This document shows positions 1 through 6,083 of a stretch of 6,349 nt of DNA, one piece after another. The DNA comes from Eubacterium sp. Lineage in GTDB: Bacteria; Bacillota; Clostridia; Lachnospirales; Lachnospiraceae. The stretch is from positions 1 through 6,349 of the forward strand of contig JABUSX010000002.1 in assembly GCA_021442545.1 (NCBI GenBank), in the 5' to 3' direction. The notes under the pieces were generated by a model, which was given only the letters and a program-made list of their open reading frames with translations, had not been told where the DNA came from and did not search any database. The translations under genes and the position numbers were made by a program. Positions within the stretch are counted from its first letter, which is position 1, and each line of letters begins with the position of its first letter.

Positions 1-176
1 GGCATGGAAGTGTCTGCCGCAGTAAACAGGAAGATCCAGACCACGACCGTCGTGATGATGGCAGCCGTCTCGATATAGATATAAAGCTGTTTCCGGCCTT
101 TAAAATTGGTGCGCAGCGCAAACAGTCCGCAGACGAACGGTATGAGGATCGCGATCAGTAAAAACAAAGCGTTCAT
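1..176 (-). CDS. Antiporter-like membrane subunit (NuoL/M/N family), N-terminal part only, third copy in the operon
   Basis: A partial gene that runs off the left edge; 58 complete codons are visible. It starts MNALFLLIAILIPF and has two hydrophobic segments, at about residues 3-21 and 32-53, separated by a short basic stretch (RTNFKGRK). This pattern is typical of the first two helices of proton-conducting subunits of complex I, Mrp and group 4 hydrogenases, and it resembles the N-terminus of the gene just before it. The start is supported by GGAGG at 183-187, 6 nt before the ATG, and by the ATGA overlap with the stop of the previous gene (176-173), so translation is probably coupled. If the family call is right, the operon has three antiporter-like subunits. 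No channel residue lies in the visible part, so the assignment rests on hydrophobicity, the N-terminal pattern and context. Another polytopic subunit of the complex is possible. Confidence 0.68.
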   Translation of the reverse strand, partial: MNALFLLIAILIPFVCGLFALRTNFKGRKQLYIYIETAAIITTVVVWIFLFTAADTSM

Positions 177-1654
177 ACGATACCTCCGAACAATGAGATC
201 AGTGAACTGCCGAAGAGGCCGATCACGAGAGAAATCACAAGCAGGCAGATCATCGGGATCCACATGGCACGCGGTGCGGCTTCCCTGATACCGGAAGTAT
301 TTCCTGCAGGATCAAATTCCGTCTTCTTATCCTTTCCGGGGAAGAAGCCGTTGATCATGATCGGGAAGAGGTAGCCGGCCGTAAGGAGTGCGGAAACAAG
401 AAGGACGACAGGCGCCAGGATCGCAAAGATACCGGGTGCCGCATCCAGAGATCCCTGAACGAGGAACCATTTGGAGATCAGGCCGCCCATCGGCGGGATC
501 CCGACAAGGGACATTCCTGCGAAGGTCAGACACCAGAGAACGACCGGCATGGACTTTCCGATTCCGTGAAGCTCATCCACGCGGTGTTTTCCGTATTTCC
601 AGATGAAGGCGCCGGCGCAGAGGAAGAGACAGGTCTTGGCGGAGGCATGCTGCATCACCTGAAGCAGTGAACCGTTCAGACCTTCCTGGGTCAGCAGAGC
701 CAGTCCAAGCAGCGCATAGGAAAGCTGGGAAACAGTGGAATATGCCAGACGCTTTTTCAGATTCTGTTCCCGGAAGGCCATCATGGAGCCCATGAAGATC
801 GTGATGAGACAGAGGATGATCCAGGCTGTCTGAACCCATGTTCCGCGCAGGAAATCGGGGCCGATCGAATAAAATACAAAACGGATGATCACCAGGATAC
901 CGGTCTTGGCGATGATACCGGAAAGAAGCGCCGAAGCAGGAGCCGGTGCAAGCGGATGCGCCGTGGGCAGCCAGCCGTGCATCGGGAACATACCGGCCTT
1001 CGTGCCGTATCCGACGATGGCAAGGAAGAAGGCCAGGTACAGAAGCGGTTCGTGCCCTGCTGTCCGGGAGAGATCCAGAACACCGCCGAGCGTGAAGGTA
1101 ATGGATCCTTCCATGGAATAATGATACAGACAGAAGACGCCGAGAAGACCCAGGAGGGCACCGCCGATCGAATAAAACAGGTATTTCATGCCGGCGGCAA
1201 AGGATTCTTTTGTCCGTTCATGCAGAACAAGAGGCACGGTGCTGAGCGTGGTCACTTCAAAGGCAAAATAGATCGTGATCAGGTTCGCAGCCATGCAGAT
1301 GGCAATGAGCGCACCAAGCGAAATAAAGTAAAAGCTGAAGAAGGATGCGACATGTTCTTCCTTCTGCATATAGACAAAAGCATAAATGAGAACAAAGGTG
1401 TAGACCGCAAGTACGGCAATAAGGAACCAGAGACTGATCTTGTCAGGCGTGAAAGTAAAGGAAAACCGCTCTGACATCGAAAAGATCGTGATGGAGCCGC
1501 CGGCAAAGGCACCTGCAAGCGCCAGCGCGTCCGTGATCAGGACACACACGATGTAGGGAGCCTTTTTGATTTCAGTGTTTGCGGTATCTTTGTTCCGGAA
1601 GTACAGGATGATACCGGAGAGGATAGGGAACAGTACGGATAAAAGGATCAGCAT
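173..1654 (-). CDS. Proton/cation-translocating antiporter-like subunit (NuoM/NuoN/MrpD family), second copy
   Basis: This 493-residue, highly hydrophobic protein probably has about 14 membrane helices and belongs to the proton-conducting membrane transporter family (NuoL/M/N, MrpA/D, MbhH). The residues that form the ion path in this family are visible: Glu133 in AFEVTTLSTVPLV (TM5), Lys219 in GYGTKAGMFPMHGWLP (TM7), Lys250 in SGIIAKTG (TM8) and Lys340 in QHASAKTCLFL (TM12). Pro-rich HPLAPAPASALLSG after TM7 is also characteristic. It would act in the cytoplasmic membrane as one of the pump units driven by the redox arm. The start is backed by AAGGAGG at 1661-1667; this site directly follows the TGA of the preceding gene, with a 13-nt gap between the two genes. 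Length is normal and there is no sign of frameshift. It is a diverged paralogue of the gene upstream, matching the H/H' duplication known in Mbx-type complexes. Which ion it carries cannot be read from the sequence. Confidence 0.92.
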   Translation of the reverse strand: MLILLSVLFPILSGIILYFRNKDTANTEIKKAPYIVCVLITDALALAGAFAGGSITIFSMSERFSFTFTPDKISLWFLIAVLAVYTFVLIYAFVYMQKEEHVASFFSFYFISLGALIAICMAANLITIYFAFEVTTLSTVPLVLHERTKESFAAGMKYLFYSIGGALLGLLGVFCLYHYSMEGSITFTLGGVLDLSRTAGHEPLLYLAFFLAIVGYGTKAGMFPMHGWLPTAHPLAPAPASALLSGIIAKTGILVIIRFVFYSIGPDFLRGTWVQTAWIILCLITIFMGSMMAFREQNLKKRLAYSTVSQLSYALLGLALLTQEGLNGSLLQVMQHASAKTCLFLCAGAFIWKYGKHRVDELHGIGKSMPVVLWCLTFAGMSLVGIPPMGGLISKWFLVQGSLDAAPGIFAILAPVVLLVSALLTAGYLFPIMINGFFPGKDKKTEFDPAGNTSGIREAAPRAMWIPMICLLVISLVIGLFGSSLISLFGGIV

Positions 1655-1667
1655 GCTTTCCCTCCTT

Positions 1668-3164
1668 TCACGGCAGCATGGAAAAGCCCTGCCAGATCAG
1701 CCCGGAGGTGATCGTAGGCAGAAGTCCGAGAAACAGGTTCAGTCCGACAAGGACAAAGGCAGGAATCAGATAGCCCGGCGTATGCATGCCGCGTACGGGA
1801 CGGTCCTTTTTGCCCGGAGTCCTTGCGTAGATCCGGAGTACGGTCCGGATAAAGTAGAGCGCATTCAGAACAGTGGAAACAGCCAGTGTGAGCACAACCA
1901 GAATCAGAGTGGCTGTGTTCCCGGAATCGAAGGCGGCTTCCGTGATCAGAAGCTTTGAGGAAAAACCGGCAAGTGCCGGGAATCCGACCATGGATAAGGA
2001 AGCAAAAAGGAACAGGAAACCGGAAACACGGTCACGCTGTGCGCTTCCCATCAGATCCTTAAAGCGAAGGCTTCCTCCCGATACCTCCTGAAGACGGGGT
2101 GTTACCAGGAAGAGCAGGGATTTGGTGAGGGAATGTCCGATCAGGTGGAAGATCGCAGCCGCATAGCCGGCCGTTCCGCCGATCCCAAGGCTCATGAAAA
2201 TGTATCCGATCTGAGCGGCAGAGGAATAGGCAACCATGCGGTTCAGATCCGTGGCCTTGATCGCATAGACAGAGCCGATGATCGCACCGGCAATGCCGAG
2301 GAAGAAGAGAATCTGACCGATCGGCATCTGCTCGAAGAGGTCGATTCCGATGACGCGCCAGTATACTTTGATCAGCAGGAAAATATAGGCCTTGGAGACA
2401 ACGGAGCTCATGAGAGAGGCTGTTGTCGGGGTCGCCCAGCCGTAGGTATCCGGCATCCAGGAATGGAAGGGGAAGAGGCCGCTCTTTATTGCAAGACCGA
2501 TTGTAAGCACGCCGATCGCGAAAACAAGGGACGGCAGTGTCTGCGGATCCAGTGTGAGGACAGAGATCGTTTCACGCAGCGGAACCATCAGAAGGTGTCC
2601 GGAGAATCCGTAGAGCATGACAACGCCCAGCAGGAAGAGCCCGGAACCGAAGAGGTTCAGTACCATGTAGCGGACACCCGCAAGCGTCGTTTTTCCTGTT
2701 TGTTTCACAACAAGAAGACCGCAGCTCGCCAGCGTCAGGATCTCAAGAAAAACATAGCCGGTAAAGATGTCGTTCGTAAAGACCAGCGATACGACAGCGG
2801 CTGTGGAAAGACTGAGAAGCGAACAGAAGAGATTGTGTTTGCTCTCCTCGATATGCATCTGCAGGTAGCGGTATCCGGCGATGACCGAACACAGGATCAC
2901 GACCAGGAAGATAAAGAGAACCACGCATTCCAGCACACCGGCACGGATCTCATTGCCCCAGGGAGCCGGAAACTCACCCATGGAATAGGTGAAGGAATTA
3001 TTTTCGGCCGTATAGCGGAGAACGATCAGATCAAAGACCGTCAGGACGCTGAGCAGCGTCACAACCGCGCCGTAGGCTGCTTTTTTCGGAAGAAGCAGAC
3101 ACAGCGCACCGCAGAACAGGCTCGGAACGATCATAAACAGAGGAAGATTCCAGACAGCGCTCAT
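1668..3164 (-). CDS. mrpD: MrpD/MbhH-like antiporter subunit (NuoL/M/N family)
   Basis: This 498-residue polytopic protein is of normal length for MrpD/MbhH. Family landmarks in order are Glu141 in YVFLEILTLAS (TM5), Lys227 in GLAIKSGLFPFHSWMPD (TM7), Lys258 in SSVVSKAYIFLLIKV (TM8) and Lys348 in LIGHSLTKSLLFL (TM12). The segment IKATDLNRMVAYSSAAQIGYI (from about 302), between TM10 and TM11, is the typical 'LKRxLAYSSxxQ' region. In Mrp and Mbh complexes this subunit moves protons or sodium ions across the membrane and sits next to the MrpC subunit, whose gene lies immediately upstream here. The ATG overlaps the stop of that gene (ATGA, 3164-3161) and has AAAGGAGG at 3169-3176 with 4 nt spacing. 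The direct neighbour downstream is a second member of the same family. The MrpD name is preferred over NuoN because of the MrpC/B/G/F/E neighbours. Family assignment is firm; the exact orthologue name is less so. Confidence 0.93.
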   Translation of the reverse strand: MSAVWNLPLFMIVPSLFCGALCLLLPKKAAYGAVVTLLSVLTVFDLIVLRYTAENNSFTYSMGEFPAPWGNEIRAGVLECVVLFIFLVVILCSVIAGYRYLQMHIEESKHNLFCSLLSLSTAAVVSLVFTNDIFTGYVFLEILTLASCGLLVVKQTGKTTLAGVRYMVLNLFGSGLFLLGVVMLYGFSGHLLMVPLRETISVLTLDPQTLPSLVFAIGVLTIGLAIKSGLFPFHSWMPDTYGWATPTTASLMSSVVSKAYIFLLIKVYWRVIGIDLFEQMPIGQILFFLGIAGAIIGSVYAIKATDLNRMVAYSSAAQIGYIFMSLGIGGTAGYAAAIFHLIGHSLTKSLLFLVTPRLQEVSGGSLRFKDLMGSAQRDRVSGFLFLFASLSMVGFPALAGFSSKLLITEAAFDSGNTATLILVVLTLAVSTVLNALYFIRTVLRIYARTPGKKDRPVRGMHTPGYLIPAFVLVGLNLFLGLLPTITSGLIWQGFSMLP

Positions 3165-3544
3165 GAATCCTCCTTTCGCTCTTTCATGGAAAGAGCATAG
3201 ACCATATCCAGATCCAGCGTATGATAACGTCTGTAAAGACGAATGGTCAGCGAAAGCATGACCGCTGTAACGGAAACCGAGACCACGATGCCGGTCAGAA
3301 CGAGACCTGCCGGGATCGGATTGATGTAGGCAGCCGCATCCAGCACACCGTTCTCAACGATCGGTGCCTTTCTTCCTTCTATATAGCCCATGGAAGTCAG
3401 AAACAGGAACATACCCGTATCCATGATATTCATCCCGAGCAGCTTACGGATCAGATTTTTCTGAAAAAGAAGCGTGGTAAAACCGATTCCGAACAGGATG
3501 ATCGCTACCGCTTCCGGATAGTTATATCGCAATGCCTCAATCAC
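3161..3544 (-). CDS. mrpC: MrpC/MbhG subunit (NuoK-like), probable GTG start
   Basis: A small three-helix NuoK-family subunit; in Mrp/Mbh complexes it packs against the MrpD-like antiporter and forms part of the ion path. From the GTG start the product is 127 residues. Helices lie at about 10-24, 33-48 and 73-97. Motifs include KNLIRKLLGMNIMDTG, the GYIEG..API loop and INPIPAGLVLTGIVV, the last matching the 'DPlPqALVLTaIVI' hallmark of MrpC/MbhG. The longest frame begins at an ATG at 3583, but that start would overlap the previous gene by 47 nt and shows no ribosome site. The GTG at 3544-3542 has GGAGG at 3552-3556 with 7 nt spacing and an 8-nt overlap (GTGATTGA) with the upstream stop, like the other junctions, so it is preferred. 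The last residues (RRYHTLDLDMVYALS) form a charged cytoplasmic tail similar to MbhG. The end overlaps mrpD by 4 nt. Confidence 0.9.
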   Translation of the reverse strand: MIEALRYNYPEAVAIILFGIGFTTLLFQKNLIRKLLGMNIMDTGMFLFLTSMGYIEGRKAPIVENGVLDAAAYINPIPAGLVLTGIVVSVSVTAVMLSLTIRLYRRYHTLDLDMVYALSMKERKEDS

Positions 3545-4481
3545 TGCCGATCCTCCCTCTTCTGAATAGTGAATAAAAACCATACATCGTACAGGCTACG
3601 ACCAGACCGACCGCCACATTCAAAGGCAGGATCAGGCCGGCGGATATGATCGCACCGGGGATCCCCTTCGGGATCGGGTTTTCAAGGCCGTTCATGCCGA
3701 TGAAAAAGACAAAGCATTTCGAAATGCTGTAAAAAGCAAGAGCCGCAAACGAAAGGATGTTCAGACGTTTGTAAGTCAGGATCCTGTCTGTCGTGGAGAA
3801 TCCGCAGGAAGCGGAAAGAATCATCAGTGCCGCGCCGATCACCGCTCCGCCGGAGAAGCCTCCTCCGGGGCCGAGATGACCGTTCAGCAGGATGTAAATA
3901 CCGAAAACAAGAATGCACGGAGTCAGGAAGAACCCGACCTTCTGCAGAATCACATCCGCTTCCGTACCGAAATAGCGGTCATGACGGATCTTGTAATAAT
4001 CTTCCCGAACCTTACGTGAGTTCTTTTTGTCGAGCCGGAGCAGGATCGTGGAGCAGAGCAGCGCCGTGAACAGCACGTGGGATTCACCGAGCGTATCAAA
4101 TGCACGGTAGTCCAGGATCATGCCGGCAACAATATTGACCGCGCCGGTCTCTTCCAGACCTGCTTCGATGTAACGGTTGGCAACCTCCTGAGCAAGGGGA
4201 TGATCCATTCCGAACATCGGCAGATGAGAAGTCGCATAGAGAAGAACAAAGATAAAAAAGACCGAACCGACAATGGCACAGATGGCATACAGAACGCGGA
4301 AACTCTTCTGACGTATCTGAATCGATGTCTGAATGCGGCGGGAAGCAATAAAACGCTCCTCCCATTCCCGTATGGAGGCTTTTTTTTCAACACGCGAAAC
4401 ATCCGGCTTCGCCTCAGTCTCCAGCAGGTCTTCCATGCCGGAGTATTCTTCCATGAACCATGAACGAAGTTTGTTTTTCAT
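3537..4481 (-). CDS. Fused MbhE-like + MrpB/MbhF-like subunit with charged N-terminal extension
   Basis: A 314-residue protein with three parts. Residues 1-60 are hydrophilic and charged, with no close family match that I recognise. Residues 62-150 hold two helices (about 62-83 and 134-149) flanking ETGAVNIVAGMILDYRAFDT (111-130) and LGE (131-133), the signature of MbhE, which corresponds to the last part of MrpA. Residues 178-307 form an MrpB/MnhB domain of about four helices, with NGHLGPGGGFSGGAVIGA (200-217) as its hallmark. In Pyrococcus Mbh the two parts are separate genes (mbhE and mbhF), whereas in classical Mrp the first part is attached to MrpA. Here the MbhE and MrpB parts share one frame without visible disruption. 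Role: scaffold and sodium-path part of the Mrp-like membrane arm. The start is well supported: AAAGGAGG at 4489-4496, 7 nt spacing, and a 4-nt ATGA overlap with the MbhD-like gene. The MrpB assignment is strong; the function of residues 1-60 is unknown. Confidence 0.92.
   Translation of the reverse strand: MKNKLRSWFMEEYSGMEDLLETEAKPDVSRVEKKASIREWEERFIASRRIQTSIQIRQKSFRVLYAICAIVGSVFFIFVLLYATSHLPMFGMDHPLAQEVANRYIEAGLEETGAVNIVAGMILDYRAFDTLGESHVLFTALLCSTILLRLDKKNSRKVREDYYKIRHDRYFGTEADVILQKVGFFLTPCILVFGIYILLNGHLGPGGGFSGGAVIGAALMILSASCGFSTTDRILTYKRLNILSFAALAFYSISKCFVFFIGMNGLENPIPKGIPGAIISAGLILPLNVAVGLVVACTMYGFYSLFRRGRIGSD
3545..3558 (-). promoter_or_regulatory. Ribosome binding site that fixes the GTG start of mrpC
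   Basis: Read on the minus strand, AGGGAGG followed by ATCGGCA precedes the GTG codon at 3544. The 7-nt spacing from GGAGG equals that of the mrpF, mrpG and MbhE-MrpB genes. The site lies inside the end of the upstream reading frame, so the ribosome finishing that gene would cover it. It argues against the upstream ATG at 3583. Confidence 0.7.
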
Positions 4482-4945
4482 GGACGATCCTCCTTTCCCG
4501 CTGTGCCGGCATCATCTGCAGAAACCGGATTCTCCGAAGTTGTTTCGCTCTCTGAACCTGCCGCATCTGCTTCAGACGTATCCTGACCGGAAACAGAAAC
4601 CGCAGAAACAGGCTGCACAGTATCCGCAGCCGGAACGCATGAATCATCGATATTTTCCGTGGAAGATGCGTCTTCCTCTTCTTCAGCCGATTCATCAGCC
4701 AGTTCTCTGCGGCTGAGTTTTCGAAGCGTCAGGAAGAAAAGCACGCTCGTAACACCGGCACCGACGGCCGCTTCCGTAATGGCAAGATCCGGCGATTCCA
4801 GAAGCGCCCAGATAATAGCCATGATCGAACTGTAGGACATGAAGACCACGATCGCGTTGGACAGACGACGGGTCAGATTCACGCAGATCGCGCAGACGAT
4901 CAGGAGGATCAGCAGTATGATCATGATGAGGTCACGGCCTGTCAT
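4478..4945 (-). CDS. MbhD-like subunit (DUF4040, MrpA C-terminal part) with long acidic tail
   Basis: The first roughly 78 of 155 residues match the small three-helix MbhD/DUF4040 unit, which in classical Mrp is part of the C-terminal half of MrpA. Helices lie at about 5-22, 29-49 and 57-75. The motif SPDLAITEAAVGAG (51-64), with Glu58, is the family signature, comparable to 'PDVALTEAaiGAG'. Residues 80-155 form a tail rich in Glu, Asp, Ser, Ala and Thr (for example ESAEEEEDASSTENIDD), predicted to be disordered. Basic residues after helix 1 (TRR) and helix 3 (RKLSRR) place both sites, and therefore the tail, in the cytoplasm by the positive-inside rule. MbhD proteins are usually only about 80-100 residues, so the tail is an unusual addition. 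Base composition does not obviously change in the tail. The start has AAGGAGGG at 4949-4956 and an ATGA overlap with mrpG; the end overlaps the next gene by 4 nt. Confidence 0.9.
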   Translation of the reverse strand: MTGRDLIMIILLILLIVCAICVNLTRRLSNAIVVFMSYSSIMAIIWALLESPDLAITEAAVGAGVTSVLFFLTLRKLSRRELADESAEEEEDASSTENIDDSCVPAADTVQPVSAVSVSGQDTSEADAAGSESETTSENPVSADDAGTAGKEDRP

Positions 4946-5313
4946 ACACCCTCCTTATCACCGGAGCCGAGTCCGGAATTTTCTGATTCGGGCTGTTTGT
5001 CCAGCCGTTCAACATGATCGTTCAGCTTTGCATTCATATAGTATTCGATCAGTCCGAGGAAGTGCCCGGAAACAGGAGACGTACACCACATGAATACGAC
5101 GATCAGAACGAGTTTCAGGATCACGACAAGATCACCGGATCCGATCATGACGCCGATCGCTGCGCAGAACAGTCCCATGGTATCACCGATACCGGCTGCA
5201 TGAATACGATTCAGAACAAAGGAAAAACGTCCGACGCCGAGTGCGGCGGATGCAAATGAGATTACGGCCAGTATCAGAAAGAAAGCCGTAAGGAAAAAAC
5301 GAACCCACTCCAT
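4942..5313 (-). CDS. mrpG: MrpG/MnhG (MbhC-like) subunit
   Basis: A 123-residue protein with three helices (about 5-26, 42-58 and 60-78). The family signature RFSFVLNRIHAAGIGDTMG (29-47) is clear and compares with 'fpDvytRlHAatKadTLG'. CTSPVSGHFLGLIEYY (77-92) corresponds to the conserved 'TAPVaaHlLgRAAY' end. In MrpG the subunit is a structural part of the Mrp membrane module and has no known catalytic residue of its own. Residues 93-123 are a hydrophilic cytoplasmic tail, not part of the conserved core. The start ATG shares one base with the stop of mrpF (TGATG, 5315-5311) and has AAGGAGG at 5321-5327, 7 nt away. The end overlaps the MbhD-like gene by 4 nt. Length and motif agree with the family. 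Confidence 0.95.
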   Translation of the reverse strand: MEWVRFFLTAFFLILAVISFASAALGVGRFSFVLNRIHAAGIGDTMGLFCAAIGVMIGSGDLVVILKLVLIVVFMWCTSPVSGHFLGLIEYYMNAKLNDHVERLDKQPESENSGLGSGDKEGV

Positions 5314-5600
5314 CAGCGATCCTCCTTATTCTTGCGGATATAGACCGCGGAAAAAATCAGGACTGCGACAAAGCTGACCATCGCATAGATCAGGGCAACG
5401 TCTGCCAGATAGGATTCCTGAAGCAGGGTCGTCAGGATCATGAAGGCCGTGATGACGATCGTTCCGATCATGTTGACGGCCAGAATGCGGTCTGTAATGC
5501 GCGGGCCGATAAAGGTGCGGATGATGGCAACAGCGATCAGTGCCGCAAGGCAGATCAGCACAACGGTGTAGAGAATGGAATAAGCCTGGTCAACCGTCAT
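5313..5600 (-). CDS. mrpF: MrpF/MnhF (MbhB-like) subunit
   Basis: A 95-residue protein of normal MrpF length with three helices (about 6-28, 40-60 and 65-88). The segment IGPRITDRILAVNMIGT (31-47) matches the conserved 'GPs..DRvvAldtlg' loop, and SYLADVALIYAMVSFVAVL (63-81) matches the 'yLDvALvyALLsFlg' helix containing the conserved Asp (here Asp67). It is a small structural subunit of the Mrp-type membrane module; in Mrp antiporters all subunits are needed for Na+/H+ exchange. The start overlaps the stop of mrpE (ATGA, 5600-5597) and has AGGAGGG at 5608-5614 with 7 nt spacing. It ends one base into mrpG. No anomalies are seen. Confidence 0.95.
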   Translation of the reverse strand: MTVDQAYSILYTVVLICLAALIAVAIIRTFIGPRITDRILAVNMIGTIVITAFMILTTLLQESYLADVALIYAMVSFVAVLIFSAVYIRKNKEDR

Positions 5601-6073
5601 AAACGAACCCTCCTAAGCAGGCGGATAAAGGAAGAGTCTTCCAGACCCTCTGCAAATTCCCGGCGCAGACAATGGATCACGAAGCGGTCATCTTCGTGAA
5701 TAACGGTAAACGTACCGGGTGTCAGCGTGATGGAATTAGCCAGAAGAACATTCAGAAACGAATCAGAAAGACCCGAATGAAACTCAACCATGACAGGTTC
5801 CGGCTTCTTTCCGGGGTTCCAGACGACAGCCATGACCTGAAAGGAGGCGACGAAAATCTCACGGATCAGATTAAGACCGTACAGGATCATCAGGGGAAGG
5901 TTCCGGAAGAACATCTTGTCCCGGTCAAAACGATAGCCGAGGAATTTGTAAAAAAGAACGCAGACAGCCACATCGATCAGGATCCCGAAAATCAGGATCT
6001 CGACCGTGACACGTCCGTTTAAAATAAGCCATAAACCTAAAAAAAGAATAAACATAATGTGAAATTTTACCAT
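5597..6073 (-). CDS. mrpE: MrpE/MnhE (MbhA-like) subunit, first gene of the operon
   Basis: A 158-residue protein, typical for MrpE. Two hydrophobic segments are at about 5-17 and 22-43, followed by a membrane-associated segment at 57-84 and a soluble C-terminal domain. The hallmark NSITLTPGTFTV (113-124) is intact, as is the Pro/Gly-rich loop WNPGKKPEPVMVEF (85-98). MrpE is an accessory membrane subunit of Mrp antiporters and is MbhA in Mbh complexes, where the same E-F-G order opens the operon. The start is less sure than for other genes. The ATG at 6073 has no Shine-Dalgarno sequence upstream (the minus-strand leader ends ATCCAGATACCAGT), and neither does the second ATG at 6055 (Met7). The ATG at 6073 gives the usual length. 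It is the only gene here without a strong ribosome site, so the first gene may be translated less efficiently or from a leader that is short or structured. Confidence 0.93.
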   Translation of the reverse strand: MVKFHIMFILFLGLWLILNGRVTVEILIFGILIDVAVCVLFYKFLGYRFDRDKMFFRNLPLMILYGLNLIREIFVASFQVMAVVWNPGKKPEPVMVEFHSGLSDSFLNVLLANSITLTPGTFTVIHEDDRFVIHCLRREFAEGLEDSSFIRLLRRVRL

Positions 6074-6083
6074 ACTGGTATCT

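Noticed and set aside
956..1474. A 172-codon open frame on the plus strand
   Set aside because: It is antisense to the second antiporter-like gene, with the same shadow composition and no family features.
1..3164. Complex I nuoL/nuoM/nuoN cluster
   Set aside because: The antiporter-like genes are coupled to MrpB, MrpE, MrpF and MrpG-like genes, which complex I operons lack.
2133..3200. A 355-codon open frame on the plus strand
   Set aside because: It lies wholly opposite mrpD, has a composition rich in Arg, Asp, Glu, Gln and His typical of the antisense of a hydrophobic gene, and shows no convincing ribosome site or domain.
4478..4714. Frameshifted or foreign sequence explaining the acidic tail
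   Set aside because: The frame continues to a stop in perfect ATGA register with the next gene, and the ribosome site for that gene lies inside the tail, so the tail looks native.
1..6073. Classical seven-gene Mrp Na+/H+ antiporter operon (mrpABCDEFG)
   Set aside because: There is no large MrpA at the head, E-F-G come first, the MrpA C-terminal parts are split, and the antiporter-like subunit is duplicated.
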